This document shows, piece by piece, positions 16,539 through 25,862 of a DNA stretch of 64,000 bases. The stretch lies in contig CAWGOT010000008.1 in the NCBI GenBank assembly GCA_963824275.1, forward strand, positions 248,001 to 312,000, given 5' to 3'. How positions within the stretch are numbered: the first letter of the stretch is position 1; each line of letters starts with the position of its first letter. The notes below the pieces were generated by a model that was given only the letters and a program-made list of their open reading frames with translations, had not been told where the DNA came from and did not search any database. Both the position numbers and the translations under genes were made by a program. The stretch comes from JANXQG01 sp963824275 (GTDB lineage Bacteria > Planctomycetota > Planctomycetia > Pirellulales > Thermoguttaceae).

Positions 16539-17099
16539 ATGGCCAAAACCTACGTTAGCAACGTCTTGATTTACCTGAACGACATCGGGTTTCTTCGCAA
16601 AGACTTGCCGACTCCGATTAACCGCATGGCCGCGTTCCTGCTGGCGATCGTTGAGGCCGTGACGCCAAAGTGTCCAACGCTCGGGCACAACACCGGCATT
16701 CGCTGCCGCAAGCGTGGCTGCAAAGGCCCGATCCATGCCTCGCTTCCGCATGCCGATGGGAAGATTACTTGGTGGTGCCCGGTCTGCGAGCAGAACGGCG
16801 TCATCAGTGGTTGGTATGGCACGAAGTGGGACCACACGAAGGCCGGCTCGCCAATATCGATTCCCAGGTACACGTCCAGGCAAGGCGAGTATCTTGCCTT
16901 CATCTACCACTACACCAAACGCCATCACCGTGGCCCCGCCGAACGTGACATACAACAGGAGTATTTTCGGCTTTTGCAGCCCGCCGTGCATGACATGCTG
17001 CGAAGGCTGAAGCAACGGGGGCTTATTGGCTGGGAGCCGGGCGTGCCAAGGTCGATCAAACTGCTGCTGAAGCGGGAAGAACTGCCGGACCTCGAATGA
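16539..17099 (+). CDS. zinc-ribbon / LexA-like winged-helix protein
   Basis: 186 residues. The N-terminal ~60 residues are helical (LIYLNDIGFLRKDLPTPINR). A Cys-rich middle follows: IRCRKRGCKGPI and WWCPVCEQNG, probably a zinc ribbon. The C-terminal part (about 120-178) resembles the LexA-type winged helix, with GPAERDIQQEYFRLLQPAVHDMLRRLKQRGLI then PGVPRSIKLLL. Without a peptidase domain it cannot self-cleave. A DNA-binding accessory regulator is likely. It ends 2 bases before the DUF1152 frame. Confidence 0.65.
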   Translation: MAKTYVSNVLIYLNDIGFLRKDLPTPINRMAAFLLAIVEAVTPKCPTLGHNTGIRCRKRGCKGPIHASLPHADGKITWWCPVCEQNGVISGWYGTKWDHTKAGSPISIPRYTSRQGEYLAFIYHYTKRHHRGPAERDIQQEYFRLLQPAVHDMLRRLKQRGLIGWEPGVPRSIKLLLKREELPDLE

Positions 17100-17100
17100 C

Positions 17101-18195
17101 GTGGGTCACGCTAGGCCTAAAGTGAAAATCCAGCATAACCTCCACCAATTCACGGTCATGCCCAACGATACTGGTTCTTTTCTCTTGCCGAGCTTTCTCC
17201 GACAACTTGGCGATCCGTCGATCAAGACGGTTCTGTTGTGCGGCTGTGGCGGCGGGTTTGATTTCGTTCATAGTTTGACGATCTTCCCTGAGTTGCAGCG
17301 GCTGGGTAAAACCGTGGTTATCGGCAGCTATTCCTTTGGGGACCCGAGGAAGATCACCGGTGCTCCCGAAGTCTTCAACGAAGCCGGTGCCATCGCAAAG
17401 CGCGTGACGGCCGCGAGCATTCCCGACGAGCACTATGGGCCGGAGGTGCATGTCTGTTCGTTCCTGGACCTCCGTTACCCGTCATCATCGCCGCACTTCG
17501 TCTATGCGTATTACGCCCGAGCGTTCACCGTTCCGTTGTTGAAGCAGCTTTATCGACAGTTCGTCACGAGTCACTCGGTCGATGCCATCGTACTGGTCGA
17601 TGGCGGGTCTGACTCGATCATGGCCGGCGACGAGGAAGGGCTGGGAGATCCGATCGAAGACGCCGTTTCAGTCACAACGGTCGCTTCCTTGAAGGAAGTC
17701 AAGGTGCGGGTGCTAATTAGCATCGGGCTCGGCACTGACCGATTCAACCAGGTTTCTGATGCTGCATCGCTGCGTGCCATCGCCGAACTGACGAAGGCCG
17801 GCGGCTTTCTGGGGGCCGTCAGCCTGGAGCCGACAGGCGTGGGCTCGCTCTTTTACCGGGACTGCCTGGCATACATCTATCAGCGACAGGGATTCCGTTC
17901 GGTCCTTGCGGGCACGATTAACGCGGCCGTGGAGGGCTGGTTTGGGCGGCAAGAAGTGCCTCCTATGCTGCGAGACAGGGTGCGGTCGGGCCAGTTGTTC
18001 CTGTGGCCCCTCATGGCGGTACTGTGGGGTTTTGACGTTGAGACCGTGGCGAGCAGGTCGCTGATCGCCAAATGGATTCGTGAATGCCAGACTGTTGAAG
18101 ACTGTTACGCTGCCTTGCAAAGAGGTCGCAGCCAACTTGGAGCCGCGGTCCGAGATGTCGAGAACGTGCCCAGGCATGAAGAAATGCGTCGTTGA
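17101..18195 (+). CDS. DUF1152 domain protein
   Basis: 364 residues with the DUF1152 pattern: KTVLLCGCGGGFDFVHSL near the N-terminus, GKTVVIGSYSFGDPR, then IVLVDGGSDSIM and GDEEGLGDPIED. A helical C-terminal third follows. The Gly-rich GCGGG loop suggests a nucleotide or ligand site, but the family has no established activity. The listed start is a GTG at 17101 directly after the upstream stop; the ATG at 17158 (MPNDTG) is a reasonable alternative, because the conserved part starts after it. Confidence 0.8.
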   Translation: MGHARPKVKIQHNLHQFTVMPNDTGSFLLPSFLRQLGDPSIKTVLLCGCGGGFDFVHSLTIFPELQRLGKTVVIGSYSFGDPRKITGAPEVFNEAGAIAKRVTAASIPDEHYGPEVHVCSFLDLRYPSSSPHFVYAYYARAFTVPLLKQLYRQFVTSHSVDAIVLVDGGSDSIMAGDEEGLGDPIEDAVSVTTVASLKEVKVRVLISIGLGTDRFNQVSDAASLRAIAELTKAGGFLGAVSLEPTGVGSLFYRDCLAYIYQRQGFRSVLAGTINAAVEGWFGRQEVPPMLRDRVRSGQLFLWPLMAVLWGFDVETVASRSLIAKWIRECQTVEDCYAALQRGRSQLGAAVRDVENVPRHEEMRR

Positions 18196-18361
18196 GGGCT
18201 GTCTCATCGCCAGCGAGATCACGGATCACCTGGCCAAGCTGAGGAAGCCTAAGACTGCCAGCGAATACGGAAACGTCGGGCCCCCGGACGGATTGCGACT
18301 TTGATCACAAGATCAAAAGCAGTCAGCCTGCATTGCCTACTCCTTTTTAGATGAGTCGCCC

Positions 18362-18796
18362 ATGACCACCCCAGCACAAAAGCACTTTGAGGTCCGGTCG
18401 GCCCGGAATGCCGAGTTCTTCCGGTCGGATCGTCCTTGGGCGGCAATCCAAATCAGCCACCAGGACGACTTCCCAACCTTGCACAGCGAGAACCGCGTGG
18501 GGCTATTGCGGCTCGTATTTGAGGATACGGAGGAAGCGGATACACCGGAGTCGTTCAACCCGGCCTTGGCAACAGAAATCCTCGATTTCGTGGAGAAGAT
18601 GTGGGACCAGGTGGAAGTGTTCCTCGTTCATTGCCAATTAGGGCTGTCGCGGTCGCCTGCCGTCGCTGCCGCCTTGTGCCGGATCTATTACGATCAGGAT
18701 GGACGGTGGTTCGAGTCGATTTTTCCGAACCGTCTGGTCTATCACGTGCTGCTTAAGACACACGCCCGAAGGTCAGGCAAGGCGAAAGGCGGTTGA
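18362..18796 (+). CDS. dual-specificity phosphatase-like protein
   Basis: 144 residues. The signature HCQLGLSRSPA (near residue 89) fits the PTP loop HCxxGxxRS, with Cys as nucleophile and Arg binding phosphate. The N-terminal part has ISHQDDFP, which could carry the general acid Asp. Planctomycetes use many such phosphatases. It converges on a second phosphatase gene 34 bases away on the other strand. Confidence 0.75.
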   Translation: MTTPAQKHFEVRSARNAEFFRSDRPWAAIQISHQDDFPTLHSENRVGLLRLVFEDTEEADTPESFNPALATEILDFVEKMWDQVEVFLVHCQLGLSRSPAVAAALCRIYYDQDGRWFESIFPNRLVYHVLLKTHARRSGKAKGG

Positions 18797-18829
18797 TCTC
18801 CATGACCGGCATCGATCTTGCCTGGTATC

Positions 18830-19297
18830 CTATTCTCTCCTCTTCCGATCCTCGCCCGCCAAGACAATCACATCCAGATACGGATCGCAGGACCGGCATT
18901 TCATCACATGATCCGTCGCCTTTTCGAGACTCCACCCTTGAATCCAGTGGAGGTGGGCGATGACGATGCTGGGCAATCGATTGATTCCCATGTTGCAGTG
19001 GACGTAGACGGTGTGGCCCTCTCGCAGGAGTTCGTCCAGCACTCTGACGCACTCGGGCAACTGACGGCGAAGGTCATTCTTGTCAAAATCTTGGACCGGA
19101 ACCCGCCGAACTTCGACGCCTGCTTGACGGTAGTGGGGTTCCAACCGACGCCAATTGACGTTCCAGTGGGCCATGTCGTCGTCAGTCTGGGCATTCAGCA
19201 CCGCCGTAATTCCTTCCCGGCGTAGCCCGTCGATGTCCTCGGGACTTTTCGGAAAGGTTCCGACGAACAGATTGGGGAGAATCTGGCTAACGTCCAT
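18830..19297 (-). CDS. dual-specificity phosphatase
   Basis: 155 residues with a full DSP layout. It starts SQILPNLFVGTFP (a common DSP substrate-recognition strand), then EGITAVLNAQTDDD and the general-acid loop VQDFDKNDL. The PTP loop is HCNMGINRLPS, with HCxxGxxR intact, but the usual Ser after Arg is Leu, a feature shared with glucan phosphatases (SEX4-type). It may act on phosphoproteins or on phosphoglucan. It overlaps the start region of the membrane-protein gene by 11 bases. Confidence 0.8.
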   Translation of the reverse strand: MDVSQILPNLFVGTFPKSPEDIDGLRREGITAVLNAQTDDDMAHWNVNWRRLEPHYRQAGVEVRRVPVQDFDKNDLRRQLPECVRVLDELLREGHTVYVHCNMGINRLPSIVIAHLHWIQGWSLEKATDHVMKCRSCDPYLDVIVLAGEDRKRRE

Positions 19298-19580
19298 CTG
19301 CCTGCTTTCGCAACTGCCTCGCCCACAGCGTCAACCAGATCGCCACCAATGCCATCAGCCACATGACGAACTTGAGGAACACTATGGCCCAGAACCACAC
19401 TCTCTGAACGAAGGCCCAGTCAACGTCCGGTCCCCACATGGCCAGCAACCACGCAGGCCGGGCCGACATCACGGCGAGGTAGATGACCCAGAGCAGGGTT
19501 ATGAATCCTACGGCGATGAGCAGCGTCCACCATCCGGCGATGGCGGCTGCCCTGACCCGATTCTCGAAAACGTCATTCAT
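19287..19580 (-). CDS. two-helix membrane protein, 97 aa
   Basis: Two strong hydrophobic segments (about 15-38 and 58-85), both Trp-rich. The tail ARQLRKQADGR is positive, so the C-terminus is probably cytoplasmic. It lies just upstream of, and overlaps by 11 bases, the phosphatase gene; they may be co-translated. The function is unknown. Confidence 0.6.
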   Translation of the reverse strand: MNDVFENRVRAAAIAGWWTLLIAVGFITLLWVIYLAVMSARPAWLLAMWGPDVDWAFVQRVWFWAIVFLKFVMWLMALVAIWLTLWARQLRKQADGR

Positions 19581-19726
19581 GGTGATTTCCTTCCTGCTTC
19601 AATTCTGCGGCGTTCAGCAACGTCCCCAGCGGAAGATGCAGACCTTATGCACCGTTCAGGTTATTCGCCCTGCTGCTCGCCTCCCTAGAATTATAGTGGG
19701 CAATCTCTTGCAGAGGAGACACAATC

Positions 19727-20167
19727 ATGATCGAAACGATTGAGACAGGTGCTCCGCAGGTGGTCGGCATCAAGTTGAGCGGGAAACTGCACGACGAAGA
19801 CTACAGGCGGTTTGTGCCGATGATCGAGAGCATTTTGACCGCCGAAGGAAAAGTGCGGCTGTTCGTGCAATTCGAGGAGTTCCAGGGATGGGACATGCAC
19901 GCCGCCTGGGACGACTTCAAGTTCGCCCTGAGACACTATTCCGACTTTGAGCGGATTGCCATGGTGGGCGACCGCCGCTGGGAAGAGTGGATGGCGAGCG
20001 TTTGCAAGCCGTTCACCAAGGCCAAGGTGAAGTACTTCGACTGCTCGGAAGTCGATGCTGCTTGGACCTGGCTGCGGGAAGACGAAGGGGGCAATGCAGC
20101 CAAGGAAGAAAAGGATCGGACATTGGACTTGCTCGACAACCCCAGCATATGGAGCACTCCTCCCTGA
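19727..20167 (+). CDS. SpoIIAA-like (STAS/SEC14-type) protein
   Basis: 146 residues matching the SpoIIAA-like family (PF11964): GIKLSGKLHDEDYRRFVPMIESIL, then KVRLFVQFEEFQGWDMHAAWDDFKF and AMVGDRRWEEWMASVCKPF. These soluble proteins have a STAS-like fold and are thought to bind lipids or partners; no enzymatic role is assigned. An AGAGGAG site lies 7-8 bases before the ATG. The C-terminal ~25 residues are a charged extension. Confidence 0.8.
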   Translation: MIETIETGAPQVVGIKLSGKLHDEDYRRFVPMIESILTAEGKVRLFVQFEEFQGWDMHAAWDDFKFALRHYSDFERIAMVGDRRWEEWMASVCKPFTKAKVKYFDCSEVDAAWTWLREDEGGNAAKEEKDRTLDLLDNPSIWSTPP

Positions 20168-20256
20168 TATGGAACCCGAAGGCTGGCGGCTGAAGCGATG
20201 AAGATGCCACGGAAGAAGCCAAGGGCCATCGAGACGATGACTTTCCAACATTGCCT

Positions 20257-20862
20257 CTAGGCCCCTGCCTTCTTCCTCCATCCCCGGCCAAGGTAATGCC
20301 GCCCCCAGAACTCTGCGATCTCCTCGACCATTGGAGCCGACTTGGGGATTAGCCCGGTCCCGTAGTGCGGGTCGTATTTCTCGGCATATTTCCTCGCCAC
20401 TTGGTATCCGATGATCGAGGCATGCATCGGATGCAGCATGCATTCCATCGCCTTTTCCACGATCAGCAGTTCCCAGCATTCGATGATCCGCACGTCAGCC
20501 CATTGCTGATGCTCGACCTTGTTCTGGGCTTCCTTCGCCCGTTCGTACAGTTCCCAGAGTTTGGATTTTGTCTCTTCCGTGGGCGACTTCAGGTAGCGGG
20601 CTATCGCTGGGATGACAGCGGCGATCAACTGCCCGTACTGCTCCGTCGTTGACTTCGTATCATCGGGACGGCGAGCCTTGAACTGCCGCTGGGCTAGCTT
20701 GGCGATATAGGCGGCGAACTTGGCAGCAGCGTCCGGGTCGGAGCAGAGGCTCTTGATGATAGTCAGGCGGGTGATGTTGAAGTGCTGGCCCTGGCGAAGA
20801 TCAGCGGCGATCTTGGCCAGTGCTTGGATTTTCTTCACGACTGCGGGAGATGGCTGTTCCAT
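20257..20862 (-). CDS. hypothetical protein, 201 aa
   Basis: The start is placed at ATG 20862 (MEQPSPAVVKKIQAL); the upstream in-frame extension has no protein-like sequence. Helical overall: LAKIAADLRQGQHFNITRLTIIKSLC, then AAKFAAYIAKLAQRQFK. The C-terminus is aromatic (IAEFWGRHYLGRGWRKK). Soluble; no family recognised. Confidence 0.6.
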   Translation of the reverse strand: MEQPSPAVVKKIQALAKIAADLRQGQHFNITRLTIIKSLCSDPDAAAKFAAYIAKLAQRQFKARRPDDTKSTTEQYGQLIAAVIPAIARYLKSPTEETKSKLWELYERAKEAQNKVEHQQWADVRIIECWELLIVEKAMECMLHPMHASIIGYQVARKYAEKYDPHYGTGLIPKSAPMVEEIAEFWGRHYLGRGWRKKAGA

Positions 20863-21025
20863 TGCCGTCCTCAAAATTGCGGGTGTCGCTGCGACGGCTT
20901 GTGATTGGCGGCCCGGAGCATTTTTTCCGAAATGCCGGTTACCGTTCACGCTGATTTCCGCCATGTCGAGTCTTGATACCACCGGAGATGGCTGAAAGTT
21001 CATCACAACATCGAAATGTATCCGG

Positions 21026-21241
21026 TCAGCCTCCGCCGATCCGCTCGCCAACGTCGATCACGCGGCGGAAATGGTCCGCCTCGTAGATTTCCATCATATG
21101 CCGGGCAACCTGTTCGGCATCATCGCGGCTGCTGAGTTCCGCAACGTCGAAGACGTAATACTCGTTCGGTGCCTCGTATTCGCCGAAAACTTCGAACCGC
21201 GGGCAGCTTTCGTTAGGATGGGCAAGGACGATCGTGGTCAT
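21026..21241 (-). CDS. hypothetical protein, 71 aa
   Basis: It starts at ATG 21241 (MTTIVLAHPNES); an ATG 9 bases upstream is possible. It reads as a small alpha/beta domain: FEVFGEYEAPNEYYVFDVAEL, then a helix DDAEQVARHMMEIYE. Soluble, of unknown function. Confidence 0.55.
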   Translation of the reverse strand: MTTIVLAHPNESCPRFEVFGEYEAPNEYYVFDVAELSSRDDAEQVARHMMEIYEADHFRRVIDVGERIGGG

Positions 21242-21250
21242 GGCAGGCAT

Positions 21251-21860
21251 CTTCTTTTTGAATCAACTGGCTCTCTTATCTGTACTGCTTTGCCGGCGGA
21301 TGGGTTCGCTGACTGCGGCCCGAAATCCTAGCTTGGTCACTGCCCGCCAAACCCACTCGACGTTTTCTCGGCGGCCTCTCGATGCATGGCAGCCCTAGGG
21401 CGGGCACGATCTTTGGCACCCTCAACGCAAATTCTAGTCCTGCTCGATTATTCCCGCAAGCAACTCAACAGAAGAACTCCAGAACTCCAGACTCGACATC
21501 GCGTGCAGATCAGTCTCGGCAGTCATGGCAAAGCGTGACCGCAATTGCCCCTGCATGGTCTAGTCGCCTGGCCGTCTCTGGTAAAGCGGTCGAATGCCGT
21601 AATAGCCGGCCGGCAAGCCCGCAAAGTCTTGCCAGACAACGTATCCGACAGCATTCCAAGAAAGGTCTGTGTATAACCCTGTGGATTGATTGTGAGACCT
21701 CCCCTTCGGATGTAACGTAAGAGATTGGCTTGGCAAGCCACCGACACAGATATGCCCCAAAAGACCTCCATATCGAGGCTGGTGTCGAAGGGCCAAGGGA
21801 AACCCCTCGCGCAACCCAGGAGAACGGAGTGTAGACCGAAAGAGGTCGAGAGGCAGGACT
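21251..21860. other. 610-base gene-poor region
   Basis: No convincing gene. The minus frame around 21560-21670 reads GYVVWQDFAGLPAGYYG and could be the tail of a lost protein, but has no intact start. The region precedes the BREX remnant and may hold its promoter. Confidence 0.45.
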
Positions 21861-22019
21861 ATGAATGAACTTATCCAGAAAATCGAAGCCAGGATCGCGG
21901 ATCGTCGTGAGGAGTTGGAAAGTTGGGGGACTGCGAGCGTTCAGGTCAGCGAATTCCTCAAGTCGGAAATCGCCTTTTTGGAGGCCTTGATCGTAGAGAT
22001 GAAGGCATTGGGGAAATGA
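21861..22019 (+). CDS. short coiled-coil protein, 52 aa
   Basis: ATG 21861, TGA ending at 22019. The sequence MNELIQKIEARIADRREELE with FLKSEIAFLEALIVEM is a short amphipathic helical pair. Its stop overlaps the start of the brxB remnant (ATGA), so the two were one translational unit. Not a recognised BREX component. Confidence 0.5.
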   Translation: MNELIQKIEARIADRREELESWGTASVQVSEFLKSEIAFLEALIVEMKALGK

Positions 22020-22508
22020 CCGAACCCGCCCTTCGAGAACCCGAGCAGATTCGCCAGGACTGTGCCCGCAAGCTGGCCCCGATTGAGACGAGTGGCATGT
22101 TCAGTGCCATTCTCGGCTGCCTGCTGGGCAAGGATTGGGCTCGAGCCACGGATCGAGCAGTTGATCGTGACCGACAAATGCCTGCTGGCCCGCACGGAGG
22201 GCGAGGCCACGCACAAGCTGTTCTTGGGTGCCGAAGACGACCTGATTCGCAACGTCCACGGCATTGCCAACACCGCACGGTTGGACGGGGATGAGGTCGG
22301 ATATCCCCTCGTCCGAACCCATTCGCTATTGAGCAACCTGCACAAGATCATGGGCCAAACGCCCCTGGTCATGTTCTACCCTGGCAAGTATGACCAGATG
22401 ACGCTTCGGCTGTTCGGTAAGCTCAGTCTGTCCAGCACCCTTGAAACCGTCGCTGGAAAAACCAAGAGACAAGAACACTACTACCGGGCCTTCAAGCTCG
22501 TTCCATAG
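22016..22508 (+). pseudogene. brxB: BREX brxB (DUF1788) remnant with frameshift
   Basis: The C-terminal half is a clear BrxB: YPLVRTHSLLSNLHKIMGQ, then TPLVMFYPGKYDQMTLRLFGKL and HYYRAFKLVP at the stop. The N-terminal ~42 codons start at ATG 22016 in a different frame, and a one-base shift near 22135 joins them. The N-terminus is shorter and unlike typical BrxB (about 200 residues), so part of the gene may also be missing. BrxB is a small core protein of the BREX phage-defence complex. It is followed 12 bases later by brxC. Confidence 0.7.
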
Positions 22509-22520
22509 GTGAGAATTGCA

Positions 22521-25020
22521 ATGCTGATTGAAAAGCTGTTTGAGCGGGATATCTTCCGACCGATCAATGGCGTGGTCAAGGCCGACCAAATGGACGACGC
22601 TTCCATTTGGCAAGAGTTGGACGAGTTCGTGGTGACGCGGGAACTCGACCAGCATCTCCGCAGTTTCTTTTCCAATTACTGCGAAGCCATCGAGAATATC
22701 AGGCGACCCCAATATCATCGGAAAGATCGGTGTATGGTTGTCCGGATTCTTCGGCAGCGGCAAGTCTCACTTCCTCAAGGTGCTTTCCTACTTACTCGAA
22801 AATGGAGTTCATACCTACAAGGGCAACACCAAGCAGGCAGTCGAACTCTTCGAGAGCAAGATCAAGGATGCGATGCTCTTTGGCGACATCAAGCGGGCCG
22901 TCGCCTCGAATACCGATGTAATCCTCTTCAACATCGACAGCAAGGCCGACCACCGGGCGGGCCGGGACGCCCTTCTGGCCGTTTTTCTCAAAGTCCTCAA
23001 CGAAATGCAGGGCTACAGCGGCGATTATCCCCACATCGCCCACATGGAGCGGTATCTCGAAAGCAAGGGAAAACTTCAACAGTTCCACGATGCCTTCCGC
23101 AAGGCGACCGGCAACGATTGGCTCAAAGAGCGGGACGCCTACCTTTTCAACCGGGATGAAGTGGTGCAGGCCCTCTCGGAAACCCTCGGCCAGAGCGTGC
23201 AATCCTGCGAGAAGTGGATCGACGTGGCGGAAAGCAGCTTTGCCCTCACCGTCGAGAATCTTTGCAAGTGGGTCAAGGAATACCTCGATTCCAAGGGGCC
23301 GGAACATCGGCTGATTTTTCTGGTCGATGAAATCGGCCAGTTCATCGGCAGCGACGAGCATCTCATGCTCAATCTCCAAACGATCACCGAAGACCTCGGT
23401 ACGGTGTGCGGGGGACGGGCCTGGATCGTGGTCACTTCCCAAGAGGACATCGAAGCGGTCATCGGGGAGATGCGGAAGAAAAAGGAAAACGATTTTTCCA
23501 AGATTCAGGGGCGTTTTAAGACCCGGCTTTCCCTGTCCAGTGCCAATGTCGATGAAGTCATCCAATCCCGGTTGCTGTCCAAGCTCCCCAAGGTCACGGA
23601 CGATCTCAAACGTCTCTACAAGGAAAAGGGCGACATCCTCAGAACCAGTTGACCTTCAAAGATTGCGGCAGGACTTTCAAACTTCACGGACGCCGATGAT
23701 TTCGTGAAGAATTATCCGTTCGCCCCGTACCAGTTTCAGCTTGTCCAAAGAGTCTTCGAGTCGATCCGCAAGGCCGGGGCGACGGGCTTGCATCTCTCCC
23801 GTGGCGAACGATCCGTTCTTGATGCGTTTCAGTCTGCGGCAAAGCAAGTCGCCCAGCAGGAAGTCGGAGTCCTGGTGCCGCTGTATCGGTTCTATCCGTC
23901 CATTGAGAGTTTTTTGGATACGGCGGTCAAGCGGACCATCGATCAGGCCAAGGACAACGCAAGCCTGGAATCGCCTTTCGACGTTCAGCTCCTCGAAGTC
24001 CTATTTCTGATTCGTTACGTCGAAGAGGTCAAGGGCAACGTCGATAACCTCGTCACGCTTTGCATGGAGCAAATCGACGCCGACCGGCTGAAACTGCGGC
24101 AGAAGATTGAGGAGAGCCTGTTGCAGCTTGAGGGGCAGACCCTAATCAGCCGCAATGGCGACCTCTACTACTTCCTCACCAACGAAGAACGCGACATCAA
24201 TCGGGAGATCAAGCAAGAGGAAATCACCAGTGGCGAGGACGCAAAACTCTTGGGGGAGATCGTGTTCAACGATATCCTGAAAGAGCAACGCAAATATCGC
24301 TACCCGGCCAACAAGAAGGACTTCACGTTCAACCGCCAGTGCGATTTGCGTCCCATCGGCAATCAATCCGATGGGGCGTTGCTGGTCTCGGTAATAAGCC
24401 CGCTGAACGACGACTACGACGTGTATAACAACGGCAAGTGCATCCTCGAAAGCGGCACAGAGGGAGGCCACGTTCTGATTCGGCTCGCCAATGACGAGAA
24501 ATTGGGCCGGGAACTGCGGACTTACCTGCAAACCGACAAGTTCGTGCGGCTGAAAAATGACGGCACCCTGCCGGAATCGACCAAGGGCATCTTGCGGGGA
24601 CTCTCGCTCCAAAACTCGCAGGAACGCAAGCCCCGCTTGGTTCAGTTAATCGCGGACATGCTGGCGAATGCCGACGTTTATGCTGCGGGGCAGCCGCTCA
24701 CGTTGAAGGCCACCACCCCGATGGCCCGGCTCGACGAGGCGATGGATTATCTCGTCCAGAACACCTTCACGAAGATGGGCTACTTGAAGAAACTGAGTAC
24801 GGACCCGCTCAAGGAGCTTCAAGCGATTCTTCGCTGCAATGACATCGGCCAGCAGACCCTTGGTATAGAAGCGGAAGACGGCAACAAGCAGGCACTCGAT
24901 GAGGTCCGCAGCTTCGTGGACCTCTCGACGGCAGCCAACCGGCAAATCGTCTTGCACGATATGATCGAGAAACGGTACTCGTTGCGGCCCTACGGTTGGG
25001 CGAGTCCTTCAAGCTCGTGA
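22521..25020 (+). pseudogene. brxC: BREX brxC ATPase, frameshifted and truncated at 3' end
   Basis: The N-terminus KLFERDIFRPINGVVKAD, Walker A GFFGSGKSHF, the Walker-B-like LIFLVDEIGQF and the block YPFAPYQFQLVQ identify BrxC, the large P-loop ATPase of BREX. An extra base near 22701 splits it before Walker A. A -1 near 23645 and a +1 near 23689 bracket a stop (TGA 23650). At RYSLRPYGW the match ends, and 4 codons later the frame stops at 25020, because the next DNA is rmuC. Only about 830 of the usual ~1200 residues are present. pglX, pglZ and brxL are absent, so the system cannot be functional here. Confidence 0.75.
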
Positions 25021-25862
25021 GCGAGCGGTTAGAACAGGTCTACAAGGGCCTGGGCGAAATGCAAACTCTGGCCGTTGGCGTAGGCGATCTGAAACGGGTG
25101 CTGACCAACGTGAAGGCTCGTGGCACCTGGGGCGAAGTCCAGTTGGAACGGATGTTGGAACAAGTCCTCTGCCCGGAGCAGTACGATAAAAACGTGGCGA
25201 CCAAGGACGGCGGCGAGCGGGTCGAATTCGCCATCAAGCTGCCGGGCCGTGGCGACGACAAGGCCGAGATCGTCTGGCTGCCCATCGACGCCAAGTTCCC
25301 CATCGAAGATTTCCAGCAGCTCCAAGATGCCCAGGAGAAGGGGGACGCCGAACTGGCCGAAGCCGCCGCCAAGCAATTGGAGATCAGAATCAAGGGCTGT
25401 GCTGGGGATATTTGCGAGAAATACCTGAACCCGCCCAAGACGACCGATTTCGGAATTCTCTTCCTTCCGACCGAGGGCCTTTTTGCCGAAGTGGTTCGCC
25501 GCCCTGGCCTGCCGGATTTGCTTCAAGGGAAGTACAAGGTGGTCGTGGCCGGGCCGACCACGCTTTGGTCGATCCTCAATAGTCTCCAAATGGGCTTTCG
25601 TACCTTGGCGATCCAGCAACGGTCGAGCGAGGTCTGGAAACTACTGGCGGCGGTGAAGACCGAGTTCGGCAAGTACGGGGATGTTCTGGACAAAGTGCAG
25701 AGGAAGTTGCAGGAGGCCACGAATACCATCGACACGGCGGCGGTGAGGACCAGGGCCATTGAGCGAAAGCTGCGGGACGTGCAGGAGCTTCCGGCGTCGG
25801 ATGCCGGGGAAGTGCTGATGATCGAGGGCGTCGAGGGGAACGGCGACGGGGAGAACTTGTGA
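24996..25862 (+). pseudogene. rmuC: rmuC-like gene, 5'-truncated
   Basis: 288 residues that are the C-terminal RmuC nuclease-like domain: GESFKLVSERLEQVYKGLGEM, GTWGEVQLERMLEQVL and WLPIDAKFPIEDFQ. Further motifs are LFLPTEGLFAEV and LNSLQMGFRTLAIQQRSSEVW. The N-terminal coiled-coil and membrane segment of full RmuC (about 450-500 residues) are missing, since the DNA switches straight from brxC to this domain near 24996. RmuC limits recombination at inverted repeats. The frame could start at TTG 24996, but without its anchor it would be a soluble fragment. Its stop overlaps the next gene start (GTGA). Confidence 0.75.

Noticed and set aside
21560..21814. Possible minus-strand protein end in the 21.3-21.9 kb gap
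   Set aside because: A short stretch looks protein-like (GYVVWQDFAGLPAGYYG), but no start or family match supports a gene.
22521..25020. Intact BREX system
   Set aside because: brxC is truncated and frameshifted, and pglX, pglZ and brxL are missing.
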